From Desulfobacterium sp. (GTDB lineage: Bacteria; Desulfobacterota; Desulfobacteria; Desulfobacterales; Desulfobacteraceae): a DNA stretch of 64,000 bases. This document shows positions 1 to 8,779 of this stretch, in pieces. The position numbers were made by a program, and so were the translations under genes. The notes under the pieces are model-generated. The model had not been told where the DNA came from. It was given only the letters and a program-made list of their open reading frames with translations, and searched no databases. The stretch lies in contig JAQYWC010000017.1 of assembly GCA_030145245.1 (NCBI GenBank), positions 1 through 64,000 on the forward strand, written 5' to 3'. Numbering within the stretch: the first letter of the stretch is position 1; the number at the start of each line of letters is the position of its first letter.

Positions 1-112
1 AAGTCTGACCCCTTTTTATATATAAGCTAAGTCTGACCCCTTTTTATATATAAGCTAAGTCTGACCCCTTTTTATATATAAGCTAAGCCTGACCCCTCTC
101 TATATATCGGCT
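1..112. repeat. Four tandem 28-bp repeats, core AAGTCTGACCCC
   Basis: Contiguous 28-bp units start at 1, 29, 57 and 85. The first three are identical and carry AAGTCTGACCCC followed by a T-rich TATATATA stretch; the fourth is diverged (AAGCCTGACCCC). The array may begin before the window. The stop codon (TAG, complement of 83-85) and the last several codons of the regulator gene on the minus strand lie inside the fourth unit. The same core, partly inverted, recurs at 4585-4646 on the other side of the two-gene module. Confidence 0.9.
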
Positions 113-1882
113 CCCAGCCCCGCAATCCATGGGCCTTGCAAACAGAAAACCCTGGGCGCTGTCACAGGCCAGTGCTGCAAGGGTTTTGAGCTGTGCCTCT
201 TTTTCCACTCCTTCCGCCACCACCGATATGTCCAGGCTCTTTGACAGGGAGATGATGGATTTGACGATTTCCACGCTCTCCTTTCTGTTCTCAAGGGAGG
301 AAACAAAGGAACGGTCGATCTTGATGGTGTCAATGGGGAACTGCTGGAGGTATGAAAGGGAGGAATAGCCCGTGCCGAAATCGTCAAGCACAAGGGTGAA
401 CCCGTACCTCCTCAGGGTTTGAAGCTTTTTTACGGCCGATTCGGTATGGGCCATGAGCAGGGATTCCGTGAGCTCTATTTTGATATCCCGGGGAGACAGT
501 CCCTGGTTTGACACGGTGGAGAGGAGAAAATCGACGAAGTTCTCCTGGAGAAACTGCTTGATGGATACGTTGATACTCAGGGTCAACCCCTGGGCTTGCT
601 TGAACTCGGTTTTCCATTGTTTCAGCTGTTGGCACGCTCTTTTGATGATCCATTCGCCCATGGGGATGATCAGTCCCGTCTCTTCGGCAAGGGGGATGAA
701 TTTGTCCGGCGTCACCAGGCCGTGGCCGGGGTGGTTCCAGCGGATAAGGGTTTCAAATCCCTCAAGCCCCATGGCGTTGATTCCTAGGATGGGCTGGTAG
801 TAGAGTTCCAGGTCAGCGTTTTCAATGGCGTTCCTCAGTTCCTTTTCAAGGGTGATTTTCTCCATGGCCTTGTGGTGCATGGCCGGGGTGAAGATCTTGA
901 AACAGTCCTTGCCCCTTTCCTTGGCATGGTACATGGCAAGGTCGGCATCCCTTAAGAGCTGGTCGCCGGTCTCATAGGTATCCGTGTCCATGACGATGCC
1001 GATGCTTGCGCTGATGTGGGCCTCATACCCGTCGATGATAAAGGGGGTTTCCGCCACCTCCCGTATCCTTGCGGCAATGCCGGTTACCTGGTCATGGTTT
1101 TGGATGTTGTGGAGAATAATGGCGAATTCATCTCCCCCAAGCCTGGCAATGGTGTCCATGGACCGTAAACAGGACTGGATCCTTGCGGTGACGGCGATCA
1201 AAAGCTTGTCCCCTGCCTGGTGGCCCAGGCTGTCGTTGATGCTCTTGAAACGGTCAAGGTCCAGGAGAAGAACGGAAAAGTCGAATGTTTCCGTGGTTTG
1301 TTTCAGCTCAATGGCCTGGTTGAGGCGCTCCATGAGAAGGGTCCGGTTGGGGATTCCTGTGAGGGCGTCGTGGAAGGCCTGTATCTTGAGCTCCTCTGCG
1401 ATCCTGATCCGTTCTTCCTCGGTGTTTCTCAGCAATTGTTTCGAGGATTGCACCTCGGCGATCTTCTTTTCTACCATGGCGGTGAGGTTGTCCCGGTACT
1501 GTTTCAGCTCCAACTGGGACTTTATCCTGGCAAGGGTGACCGAGGTGCTCACCGGCTTTCGGATATAGTCCACGGCGCCCAGGGTAAACCCAAAGGCTTC
1601 GTCCTTCTCTTCGATCTTTGCCGTTACAAAGATGATTGGAATTTCCCGGGTCACGGGGGTTAGCTTCAACTGCCGTGCCACCTCGTATCCGTCCATGCCG
1701 GGCATCATGATGTCAAGCAGGATGAGATCCGGCGGGATCTCAGCGTCTGCGATCTCCAGGGCCATGGGGCCGTTGACCGCGACGCTGATCTCATAGTGGT
1801 CCATGAGCATGGCACCCAGGACATCAATGTTTGCCGGGGTGTCGTCAACGATCAGGATGCGCTGTTTTGTTGTCTGTTCCAT
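83..1882 (-). CDS. Response regulator with GGDEF and EAL domains (c-di-GMP turnover)
   Basis: 599 aa. The receiver domain (about residues 8-125) has the phospho-acceptor Asp in LILLDIMMPGMDG and the conserved Lys after FVTA. A short coiled linker leads to a GGDEF domain (about 165-330) with intact RLGGDEF, then an EAL domain (about 345-595) with ETLIRW in place of EALxRW and the key DDFGTGYSS, KIDRSF and VAEGVE motifs present, so phosphodiesterase activity is likely and cyclase activity possible. It starts 18 bp after the stop of the upstream hybrid kinase, so the two are probably one operon, with this protein as the c-di-GMP output of that kinase. The C-terminus (about RYIERGQA) and the stop codon are encoded by a flanking repeat unit, so the original 3' end may have been replaced. 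Confidence 0.93.
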   Translation of the reverse strand: MEQTTKQRILIVDDTPANIDVLGAMLMDHYEISVAVNGPMALEIADAEIPPDLILLDIMMPGMDGYEVARQLKLTPVTREIPIIFVTAKIEEKDEAFGFTLGAVDYIRKPVSTSVTLARIKSQLELKQYRDNLTAMVEKKIAEVQSSKQLLRNTEEERIRIAEELKIQAFHDALTGIPNRTLLMERLNQAIELKQTTETFDFSVLLLDLDRFKSINDSLGHQAGDKLLIAVTARIQSCLRSMDTIARLGGDEFAIILHNIQNHDQVTGIAARIREVAETPFIIDGYEAHISASIGIVMDTDTYETGDQLLRDADLAMYHAKERGKDCFKIFTPAMHHKAMEKITLEKELRNAIENADLELYYQPILGINAMGLEGFETLIRWNHPGHGLVTPDKFIPLAEETGLIIPMGEWIIKRACQQLKQWKTEFKQAQGLTLSINVSIKQFLQENFVDFLLSTVSNQGLSPRDIKIELTESLLMAHTESAVKKLQTLRRYGFTLVLDDFGTGYSSLSYLQQFPIDTIKIDRSFVSSLENRKESVEIVKSIISLSKSLDISVVAEGVEKEAQLKTLAALACDSAQGFLFARPMDCGAGSRYIERGQA

Positions 1883-1900
1883 GGTTGTTTTTGGACAATC

Positions 1901-4561
1901 CTAGGACCGGATCGTCTGCTTTATCTCCTTGAGGGTCTGTCTTGCTGTTGTAAAGTCAAATCGTTTGACCTGGTTTTCAAGTTTCCTGGCCCAGGGTTCA
2001 AGGGCTGTCGATTGGAAGAGGGGGGTGATTTCGGCCATGAGGCTCTTTGCCCTGAGACTGTTTTGGGCAAGCAGGGTATCAAGCGCCGCAAGCCTCTTGC
2101 CTGCATCTTCCGGCAGGGATGCCGTTCCGTGGGCAGGGTCCTCTGGGAGGCCTTTGCTGCTGCACGCAGCTGTACAGTGTTTGCAGGGAGTAAGGGCTTC
2201 CACAGCGGCAATGAACCGCTTAAGTTCCAGGTCAAATCGTTCCAGGGCTTCCCCGGTTGGACCCTTGTCCTTTAATTGCTGGTCAAGAACCCCCAGCGCA
2301 CTGTGAAGGTCAACAAGGGAGAGGTTGCCGGCAGTTCCCTTGAGTTTGTGGACGAGGCCTGCGGCGGCTTCAAGGTCGTTGTCCCTGATGGCTTTTCCGA
2401 TGGTTTCGGCGGCATCCCTGTGGTCGGCCGCAAAGTCGGCAACCAGGGTGAAGAACAGCTGCCGGTTGCCGTTTACCCGTTTGATGCCGGCCCCAATGTT
2501 TATGCCCGGTGCTGTTTCACCCGCCCCACCCGGCTGATCTGCCTGTTGGGAGTCGGTGGGGGCCGGGGCGATGGTCCGTCCCAGGCAGCGGGAAAGCACC
2601 TCAAACAGAGTCTTGGAGTCAATGGGTTTGGTGATATAGTCATCCATGCCGCATAAAATGCCCTGTTCCCTGTCGTCCTTTCCTGCGTTGGCCGTCATGG
2701 CGATGATGGGGGTTTTGTTGAACCGTTTGTTCCTCCTGATGGCCCGGGTGGTCTGAAAGCCGTCCATTCCCGGCATCTGGATATCCATGAATACGGCATC
2801 ATAGGTCTTATTTTTCATCGCCTCCAGGGCCTCCTCCCCGCTGCCAGCCACCCGGGGACGGATGCCGGCACACTTGAAGATCTCCGTTGCCACCACCTGG
2901 TTGATGGGGTTGTCCTCCACAATCAGTATCCTTGTCTGAAACGGGCAGACGGAGGTGCGCCTGCCTTGTACGCTCCTTGCCTTGACCGATTCCGGGGATT
3001 CCAGAAGATTCATCAGGGTATCAAAGAGCATGGACTGTTTGACCGGCTTGGGAATAAAGGCGTTGGTCCGGTAACGGCTGCAGGGATCCCCGGCATTGTT
3101 CCGGGTATCGGTGCCAATGGCGATCACCGGCATTGCGGCCGCCTTTTCTTTCAGTGCCACGGCCAGGTCTCCGGGGGGGATGTCCGGGAGTTCAATGTCC
3201 AGGATGGCAAGGCAAAAGGGGTGGCTTAGAGTCTGTTGCGCCACGGCGGTTATCATCTTGTTTCCAAGGCCAAAGGCGCTGACGCTAAAGCCGAAGGAGG
3301 TGAGGTATTCGCAGACGATCCTGCGGACAGTGGGATTGTTGATGGCCACGGCCACGGCCCTGTTCTTCAGGGTTGCCGGCAGGATCTGGGGGGATGGCTC
3401 CTCTTTACAGCAGGGGGCGGCCTTGATGGAAAAGGTGAAACAGCTTCCCTTGCCCGGGGAGCTGTCGATCTCGATGGTTCCCCCCATGAGGGTGACCAGT
3501 TTCTTTGAGATGGCAAGGCCGAGTCCGGTCCCCCCGAATCTCCTGGTGGTGGAGCCGTCTGCCTGGGAAAAGGCGTGGAAGAGCCGGGACAGGGTGGACG
3601 GGTCCATGCCGATGCCCGTGTCTTGGATGGAAAAGATAAGCCCGTTGCCGGTCCCTTCCTGGCAATTGTACCTTACACCGATGGTGATCTCTCCCTGTTC
3701 CGTGAACTTGAGGGCGTTGGAGACAAGATTGACAAGGATCTGGCGTAACCGCACCGGGTCCGTGTACAGGGTCCTTGGAACCCGGGCATCCATGTCCAGG
3801 ATCAGTTCTATCCGTTTGTCCATCAGCTCTGTCTTGAACATGTCTGTGATCTCTTCGACCAGATCCCTGACATTGACGCTGATGGTCTCGATCTCGACTT
3901 TTGCCGCATCGAGCTTGGAAAAATCAAGGATGTTGTTGATGATGGTCAGAAGTGACGTGGCCGAGGACCTGAGGATGGTCAGGAACTCTTTCTGGCGGGT
4001 GTCAAGCTGGGTTGCAAGGATAAGTTCGCTCATGCCCAGGACGGCATTCATGGGGGTGCGTATCTCATGGCTCATGGTGGCAAGGAACTCGCTTTTGCTT
4101 CTGGCGCTCTCATCGGCAGCCTCCTTTGCCCGTTTCAGTTCATGGTTGATGTGCAAAAGTTCGGTGGTTCGCGCCTCAACCCTTGATTCAAGTTCGCTTT
4201 CCCGGTTTTCAATCTGCCGGACCATCCAGTTCATGTTGCGCATGAGAAAGAGCATCTCGTTTTCATCCTGGCTCTCGACCGGCTGGTTAGGGAGGTCAAA
4301 ATAGGTGTATTCTCCCCTTCGTATGGCGCAGCAGAGATTCGACACCAGGGTCAGCTGATTCATGAATGCCCATTTGAGCCCCCAGGTATAGGATGAGTAG
4401 AGGGTGAGGATAAAGGCCGTGCCAAGGCCCAGGGTCAGTGCAGACTGGAAGTCGTGATCCATGAACACAGGGGTGTTCCAGGTCAGGGACAGGATCACCA
4501 CCAGGGGCAGGAAGCTGTATGCGGCAATTAATATTCTAAATTTTGTTCTTACTTTCAGCAT
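1901..4561 (-). CDS. Hybrid sensor histidine kinase with two receivers and Hpt (BarA-like layout)
   Basis: 886 aa. Two membrane segments near the N-terminus (about 9-28 and 40-62) enclose only a very short loop, so no large periplasmic sensor is present. A coiled coil precedes the HisKA domain ([12 protein letters not shown]), the HATPase domain (N-box [19 protein letters not shown]), a first, more diverged receiver (Asp in LAILDIELPD), a second canonical receiver ([12 protein letters not shown]) and a C-terminal Hpt domain with the phosphorelay His in HKLKGTAGNL. All parts of a His-Asp-His relay are present. The gene lies directly upstream of the REC-GGDEF-EAL gene, the expected target. The start is supported by AAGGATG six bases before the ATG. 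The upstream leader contains the repeat block at 4585-4646. Confidence 0.93.
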   Translation of the reverse strand: MLKVRTKFRILIAAYSFLPLVVILSLTWNTPVFMDHDFQSALTLGLGTAFILTLYSSYTWGLKWAFMNQLTLVSNLCCAIRRGEYTYFDLPNQPVESQDENEMLFLMRNMNWMVRQIENRESELESRVEARTTELLHINHELKRAKEAADESARSKSEFLATMSHEIRTPMNAVLGMSELILATQLDTRQKEFLTILRSSATSLLTIINNILDFSKLDAAKVEIETISVNVRDLVEEITDMFKTELMDKRIELILDMDARVPRTLYTDPVRLRQILVNLVSNALKFTEQGEITIGVRYNCQEGTGNGLIFSIQDTGIGMDPSTLSRLFHAFSQADGSTTRRFGGTGLGLAISKKLVTLMGGTIEIDSSPGKGSCFTFSIKAAPCCKEEPSPQILPATLKNRAVAVAINNPTVRRIVCEYLTSFGFSVSAFGLGNKMITAVAQQTLSHPFCLAILDIELPDIPPGDLAVALKEKAAAMPVIAIGTDTRNNAGDPCSRYRTNAFIPKPVKQSMLFDTLMNLLESPESVKARSVQGRRTSVCPFQTRILIVEDNPINQVVATEIFKCAGIRPRVAGSGEEALEAMKNKTYDAVFMDIQMPGMDGFQTTRAIRRNKRFNKTPIIAMTANAGKDDREQGILCGMDDYITKPIDSKTLFEVLSRCLGRTIAPAPTDSQQADQPGGAGETAPGINIGAGIKRVNGNRQLFFTLVADFAADHRDAAETIGKAIRDNDLEAAAGLVHKLKGTAGNLSLVDLHSALGVLDQQLKDKGPTGEALERFDLELKRFIAAVEALTPCKHCTAACSSKGLPEDPAHGTASLPEDAGKRLAALDTLLAQNSLRAKSLMAEITPLFQSTALEPWARKLENQVKRFDFTTARQTLKEIKQTIRS

Positions 4562-4584
4562 GGTTCATCCTTGATCTCCCTAAT

Positions 4585-4646
4585 GGGGTCAGGCTTAGCT
4601 TATTGTCGTATCGCTAATGGGGTCAGACTTAGCTAAGTCTGACCCC
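4585..4646. repeat. Inverted copies of the AAGTCTGACCCC repeat, including a perfect 28-bp palindrome
   Basis: GGGGTCAGGCTTAG (4585-4598) is followed by a perfect palindrome at 4619-4646 with arms GGGGTCAGACTTAG and CTAAGTCTGACCCC. These carry the same core as the tandem array at 1-112, now facing it. A degenerate copy (about AAGCTATTCCTGACCCC) lies near 4809-4825. The block is about 24 bp upstream of the hybrid kinase start, so it sits in that gene's leader or promoter. The rest of 4647-4880 shows nothing else I can name. Confidence 0.85.
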
Positions 4647-4880
4647 TGTGATTTAAAAAATGTTTGGCAAGGCTAACTTAATGCGGCTTTCTTGTCAACG
4701 GTTTTTCCGCCTGAATCCAGACAGGGCATGATCACCATGGCGCAGGGTTTTTAAAATTGAATCCGGCTTTTGGCGGCTTATTTTTTCTCCTGGGACGAAA
4801 ACGACAATAAGCTATTCCTGACCCCCATATTGAGCAAAAAAGTTCGAGCATCTTTTTCCTCAATGTAGTATAGGACGATC

Positions 4881-5897
4881 ATGGAAATTCCTGCCTCGAT
4901 ACTTCAAACCCTTCGGCACAACGAGATCGTTGCCAAACGATTTCACAGGATAGAGGCGAGCATTCTTTCGATCTTGAACTTTAAGGATTTTTTTGAACGC
5001 CTGTTGACCATCATCGGTAACACCCTTGAGGTGCCCTATGTGTGGATCACCATCATTGAAGAGAGTGCCATTGCAAGGCAGTTAAAGGAGATGGATGACT
5101 CGGAAATTGTGATGACCCGCACCTGTTTTGTATCCAGGAATACCTTTTCTTCCATCACAAACCACCGGGTTAAACCCCTGCTTGCCAACTGCCAGCTGGA
5201 CCGGTTCCGGACAATTCTTCCGGATCAGCCCTTGTGGGGGATCGGCTCCATTGCCGTGGCTCCCATCTCTTTGGATGGTGTTATTGTCGGGAGTCTCAAC
5301 CAGGCAGACACCACCACCAGCCGTTTTCACCCCGGCATGGATACCGGGCTTTTAGAAGGGCTTGCCCTTAAAATCTCCCTTTGCCTTTCCAACGTGACCG
5401 CCCACGAGCGGATTAAATACATGGCATTCCATGATCCCCTCACCGGGCTTTTGAACCGGCGGGTCATGGAAAAGATACTGGAGCGGGAGTTCCAGCGCTC
5501 CCGGCGCTACCGGTCCGATCTTGCGGTGATCTTTCTTGACCTTGATAAGTTCAAGGCCATCAATGACAGTTTCGGCCATGATCAGGGGGATGCCGCCCTG
5601 ATCCATGTCGCCGATGCCCTTGTGGCCAGCAAGCGAACCATGGATGTAGCTGTCAGGTTTGCCGGGGATGAGTTTGTTGTCATTTTGCCGGAGACGGATC
5701 ACTTCAAGGCCCGGCAGTACGTCGACAGGGTGAGGCACTACCTTGACAGGCATCCGGTGATGACCGCTCAAAACCGGTTTCATGTCAGGTTGAGCAGCGG
5801 TGTGGCCTCGGCCCTGGAAGAGGGGATCTCCTCTTTTAAAGAGCTGTTGAAACGGGCCGACGACAGGCTCTATGGGGCCAAGAAGAAAAAGCAGTAA
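4881..5897 (+). CDS. Diguanylate cyclase with N-terminal GAF/DUF484-like sensor
   Basis: 338 aa, soluble. Residues about 25-165 resemble a DUF484/GAF sensory domain (ILNFKDFFERLLTIIGNTLEVPYVWITI, with a later GSLNQAD segment). A GGDEF domain follows (about 175-335), starting with the typical FHDPLTGLLNRR. The signature is RFAGDEF, i.e. AGDEF rather than GGDEF, a variant found in some active cyclases. The metal-binding DLDKFKAINDSFGHDQGD segment is intact. No RxxD inhibitory site is evident just before the signature. It stands alone, opposite in direction to the kinase operon on its left. The Shine-Dalgarno is weak (AGGACG). Confidence 0.88.
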   Translation: MEIPASILQTLRHNEIVAKRFHRIEASILSILNFKDFFERLLTIIGNTLEVPYVWITIIEESAIARQLKEMDDSEIVMTRTCFVSRNTFSSITNHRVKPLLANCQLDRFRTILPDQPLWGIGSIAVAPISLDGVIVGSLNQADTTTSRFHPGMDTGLLEGLALKISLCLSNVTAHERIKYMAFHDPLTGLLNRRVMEKILEREFQRSRRYRSDLAVIFLDLDKFKAINDSFGHDQGDAALIHVADALVASKRTMDVAVRFAGDEFVVILPETDHFKARQYVDRVRHYLDRHPVMTAQNRFHVRLSSGVASALEEGISSFKELLKRADDRLYGAKKKKQ

Positions 5898-6357
5898 CAG
5901 ATCTTGCCCTCCTGATCCAGGCCCGGGGTATTACAGGGCCAATTGACCAGCCTGCTCCCTGATGGAACCAGGAATCAAAATCGCTTCCCCGGAAGTGAAT
6001 GAATCTTCATACATTAAAATCCCCTTTTTATCTGTCTGTAATTCGCTGAATTTCAAAGAGAAACAGGCTTGCTGTCCCTTGTCTTGGTAATAGACTCATT
6101 TTAATCCATGAAGGTCTTTCCATACAGGGAAAATGTCTCTCTTCCCCTTCCGGGGCCATGGTTCGCTTTTCTATAATCCCATAATGCGATCAATTACTAT
6201 GGATTTAATCATTGGTAAAAAGAATCGAAGGTATTGGTTTCGTGAATTGCTCTGTATGGAAAACCCTTCAATAATAGCGGCCCTGTGGGTTGTTCATTTA
6301 CTATGGTGGTGAAAAAATAGCCGTGAATACTGCTGGTTAGTTGCTTTTTGCCCGGGT
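5898..6357. other. Non-coding region upstream of the surface-protein cluster
   Basis: About 460 bp without a credible gene on either strand. It is locally AT-rich (around 6000-6110 and 6180-6250). I looked for a c-di-GMP (GEMM) riboswitch because of the surrounding cyclase genes and did not find its conserved core. The only feature I can support is the sigma-54-type promoter that begins at its right end. Confidence 0.6.
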
Positions 6358-6373
6358 TGGTACTGATCTTGCG
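6358..6373 (+). promoter_or_regulatory. Sigma-54 (RpoN) promoter, -24/-12 type
   Basis: TGGTACTGATCTTGCG matches the RpoN consensus TGGCACG-N4-TTGCW with correct spacing between the -24 GG and the -12 GC. It ends 62 bp before the TTG start at 6436. Sigma-54 control of PEP-CTERM gene clusters is known in other bacteria, which fits the genes downstream. No activator-binding site was identified. Confidence 0.7.
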
Positions 6374-6435
6374 ATGGTCCTGTGCCAGGCGAGACAGTCA
6401 AAGCATCGCTTTAACTCAAAAAGAAAGGAGGAACA

Positions 6436-7188
6436 TTGAATCTGTTAAAATCGATAAAAATAATCCTGGCAATCTGGCTATCTCTTGGTTTCGCTATGGT
6501 TGCACCTGGCTTAAGCTTTGGGGCGGAGGTTGATATCTACGGAGAGGGTGTGGTTACAGAGGATGAACTGGTCGTCTACCTCTACGCAGATCTCCAGGTG
6601 GACCATCTTTTTAGCTACGGCATAAAACTGGGCTACAATCCGGATGAGTTGACAGTCATTGATGTGAGTAAAGATGTTGATCCCATCCCCTATACCTTAA
6701 ATGAGACAAAATGGTACCTGGGGAATGACTCAGCATCATACAGAAATAATCCCGATCCTGATTTTACAACGCCAGGGGAAGTGATCCTCATTGGAGGAAA
6801 ACTTGATCCTGCCGACCCGGAACAAGGTGTATCAAGGGGCACAAGGATATTTATAGGCATGATCACATTCCAGGCGGCTGACGGTGAAATGCCTTTGAAT
6901 CCATTGTTTAGCTTGTCCTATGCAAGAGGGGCCGGTACATCCGCCTATAAAAATTTCGTAAGGCTTGACGATCAGGTCCCACAGGTCCTTGACGGCACAG
7001 ATGTTTCGTTTGGTTCGGTCATTATCCTGCCCCAGGGTGATGCAGATGGCAATGGGAGTGTCACCCCCAGGGATCTCAATGCCACCAAGTCAAACATCGG
7101 TAACGCGAATGCCCCTTGTTACATGGATTGTGATGGTAACGGCACGATCACCCCAAGGGATATAAGCTGCGTAAAAACAAAAATCTAA
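6436..7188 (+). CDS. Secreted cohesin-like protein with C-terminal dockerin repeat
   Basis: 250 aa. The start is TTG, chosen because AAAGGAGG lies four bases upstream and a clear signal peptide follows (about 1-30, cleavage near SFGA). Residues about 31-200 form a beta-rich domain that resembles the cohesin fold (VDIYGEG... YGIKLGYNPDELTVID... IFIGMITFQA); this is inferred from pattern only. Residues about 203-250 hold two calcium-loop segments, GDADGNGSVTPRDL and DCDGNGTITPRDI, as in type I dockerins. It is first in a four-gene surface cluster behind the sigma-54 promoter and ends 29 bp before the next gene. A protein with both a cohesin-like and a dockerin-like part could polymerise or cross-link surface proteins, but no partner is proven here. 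Confidence 0.8.
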   Translation: MNLLKSIKIILAIWLSLGFAMVAPGLSFGAEVDIYGEGVVTEDELVVYLYADLQVDHLFSYGIKLGYNPDELTVIDVSKDVDPIPYTLNETKWYLGNDSASYRNNPDPDFTTPGEVILIGGKLDPADPEQGVSRGTRIFIGMITFQAADGEMPLNPLFSLSYARGAGTSAYKNFVRLDDQVPQVLDGTDVSFGSVIILPQGDADGNGSVTPRDLNATKSNIGNANAPCYMDCDGNGTITPRDISCVKTKI

Positions 7189-7217
7189 AACTTATTTTAA
7201 CCAGGGAGAAACAGGAA

Positions 7218-7748
7218 ATGAAGAAGATCTTATCAAGCACGCTGTTCGTCTTTTTTTTGCTCTTTGCCGGTCATGCAGGCGCTTTCACCGTTGTTCCCCC
7301 AAGCTATCTTTATACCCTTGACATTGATATCCCCGATCCTGGCATGGTCCCTGATCTGGTAAGGAAAATCGGGGGGGTCGAGTTCAAAGTGTTCGGTGGG
7401 AATCCCGGGCCCAACTGGACATATGAGTTGGGAGATGCCGTACCAACCGGCGGTAACTGGATCTTTGAAAGTTTTGGTGGGAATTATAGTGCCGTATATG
7501 ATGATTGGGATTGGAACGATCCGGATTACAAGCCCATGACAACCGGCCGGGTGGTAACCATTACATCGGATGTTGAGCTGTCATTCGATCTTCTGGTGTT
7601 TTATGACTTTGAAGGCAAGATTAAGTTCCCGCCGGGCTATTTCCTCAGTGAGGGATTTAAGGAAACCACTGTGCCCATTCCAGGTGCCATGATGCTTCTC
7701 GGAAGCGGCCTTGCCGGCGTGTTTGGATTGGTTCGGAGACGGTCATGA
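7218..7748 (+). CDS. PEP-CTERM-type sorted surface protein
   Basis: 176 aa. It has a signal peptide (about 1-22, FAGHAGA) and a C-terminal sorting signal: VPIPGAM, a hydrophobic helix with LLGSGLAG, and a short basic tail RRRS. This is the variant PEP-CTERM signal recognised by exosortases. The middle part (about 25-145) is rich in Gly, Pro, Trp and Asp with no family I recognise. The last codons overlap the ATG of the next gene (ATGA), so the two are translationally coupled. No exosortase gene lies in this window, so processing would need one encoded elsewhere. Confidence 0.85.
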   Translation: MKKILSSTLFVFFLLFAGHAGAFTVVPPSYLYTLDIDIPDPGMVPDLVRKIGGVEFKVFGGNPGPNWTYELGDAVPTGGNWIFESFGGNYSAVYDDWDWNDPDYKPMTTGRVVTITSDVELSFDLLVFYDFEGKIKFPPGYFLSEGFKETTVPIPGAMMLLGSGLAGVFGLVRRRS

Positions 7749-8743
7749 AAACCAGAACCGCATATGTCTGCGGTGTCCTCTTTTTCCTTCTGATGCCTGT
7801 TCTGGCAATGGGAGCAGCGCCTGTAATTATTGATCACGATTGCACCCATATCTGGAATATTCCTGAATCGGCCATTGAAAACGCGGTTGCCGATCTGCAC
7901 ATCGCCTATGGGCACACCTCCCATGGCAGCCAGCTGATATCCGGCATGGGAACAAGCAACGGCAGTCAGCTGGATGCATTCATGACCGCCAACGGCGCGA
8001 CCCCGGGTCTCTATCGGTGGAACAGGGGAGGAGCGGACAACGCCCTGGATCTGCACAACTATTTTGTGCCCGGGGATCTTGGCAATCCTGACAGAACCAC
8101 ATGGGCCCGGCGAACCAGGGAGTATCTTGACAATCCTGTCCATTGGGAAGTCAACGTCGTTCTCTGGTCATGGTGCGGCCAGGCAGCCACATCAACAGCC
8201 AATATCGATATCTACCTGAACCTTATGGAAGGCTTGATCGCAGATTATCCCCATGTGAAGTTTGTGTTCATGACAGGCCATCTTGAGGGATCCGGCACCA
8301 CAGGCATTATCCATCGTGCCAATGAGCATATCAGGGCCCATTGCAGGACCAACAACAGGATCCTCTATGATTTTGCCGATATTGAAAGTTATGATCCGGA
8401 CGGCCTGGTCAATTATATGGCGCTCAATGGAAACGACAATTGTGACTATGACTCTGACAACAACGGCTCACTGGATGGAAACTGGGCCAGGGAGTGGCAG
8501 GAGAGCCATGTTTTGGGGATTGACTGGTGGGCATCAGGCGCTTCCCACAGCCAGCACCTCAACGGCAACCGCAAAGGATATGCCGCCTGGTGGCTCTGGG
8601 CAACCCTGGCCGGGTGGAAGGTGGAGCAATGCCCGGTGGACAGTGACCATGACAATGATGTGGATGGATGGGATCTGGCCGTGTTTGCAGCAGAGGTTGA
8701 GCCTGGTTGCATGAACGTTTTTGCAGCAGATTTCGGTCAATAA
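7745..8743 (+). CDS. Secreted protein of unknown function with C-terminal calcium-loop motif
   Basis: 332 aa. A signal peptide (about 1-23, LAMGA) is followed by a domain I cannot assign, with HIAYGHTSHGSQ near residue 55, VVLWSWCGQ, FVFMTGHLEG and ASGASHSQHLNGNRKGYAAWW. The His/Ser/Asp-rich motifs suggest a hydrolase-like active site, but this is not established. The C-terminus has DSDHDNDVDGWDLAVFA, an EF-hand/dockerin-like calcium loop of the type seen in secreted proteins of sulfate reducers. It overlaps the preceding PEP-CTERM gene by 4 bp (ATGA) and so is probably made together with it. Confidence 0.75.
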   Translation: MKTRTAYVCGVLFFLLMPVLAMGAAPVIIDHDCTHIWNIPESAIENAVADLHIAYGHTSHGSQLISGMGTSNGSQLDAFMTANGATPGLYRWNRGGADNALDLHNYFVPGDLGNPDRTTWARRTREYLDNPVHWEVNVVLWSWCGQAATSTANIDIYLNLMEGLIADYPHVKFVFMTGHLEGSGTTGIIHRANEHIRAHCRTNNRILYDFADIESYDPDGLVNYMALNGNDNCDYDSDNNGSLDGNWAREWQESHVLGIDWWASGASHSQHLNGNRKGYAAWWLWATLAGWKVEQCPVDSDHDNDVDGWDLAVFAAEVEPGCMNVFAADFGQ

Positions 8744-8779
8744 TGAATCGGTTACTTAACGAATGAAAAGGAGCTTTAA

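Noticed and set aside
1-112. Possible CRISPR array
   Set aside because: The 28-bp units are contiguous, with no unique spacers between them.
3096-4304. 402-residue open frame on the plus strand
   Set aside because: It lies fully opposite the hybrid kinase gene, whose catalytic motifs are clear; composition is Ser/Met/Arg-rich as expected for an antisense frame.
6000-6435. Possible c-di-GMP (GEMM) riboswitch before the surface cluster
   Set aside because: A small stem (AAAGC-ATC-GCTTT) is present near 6400, but the conserved GEMM core and tetraloop receptor are missing.
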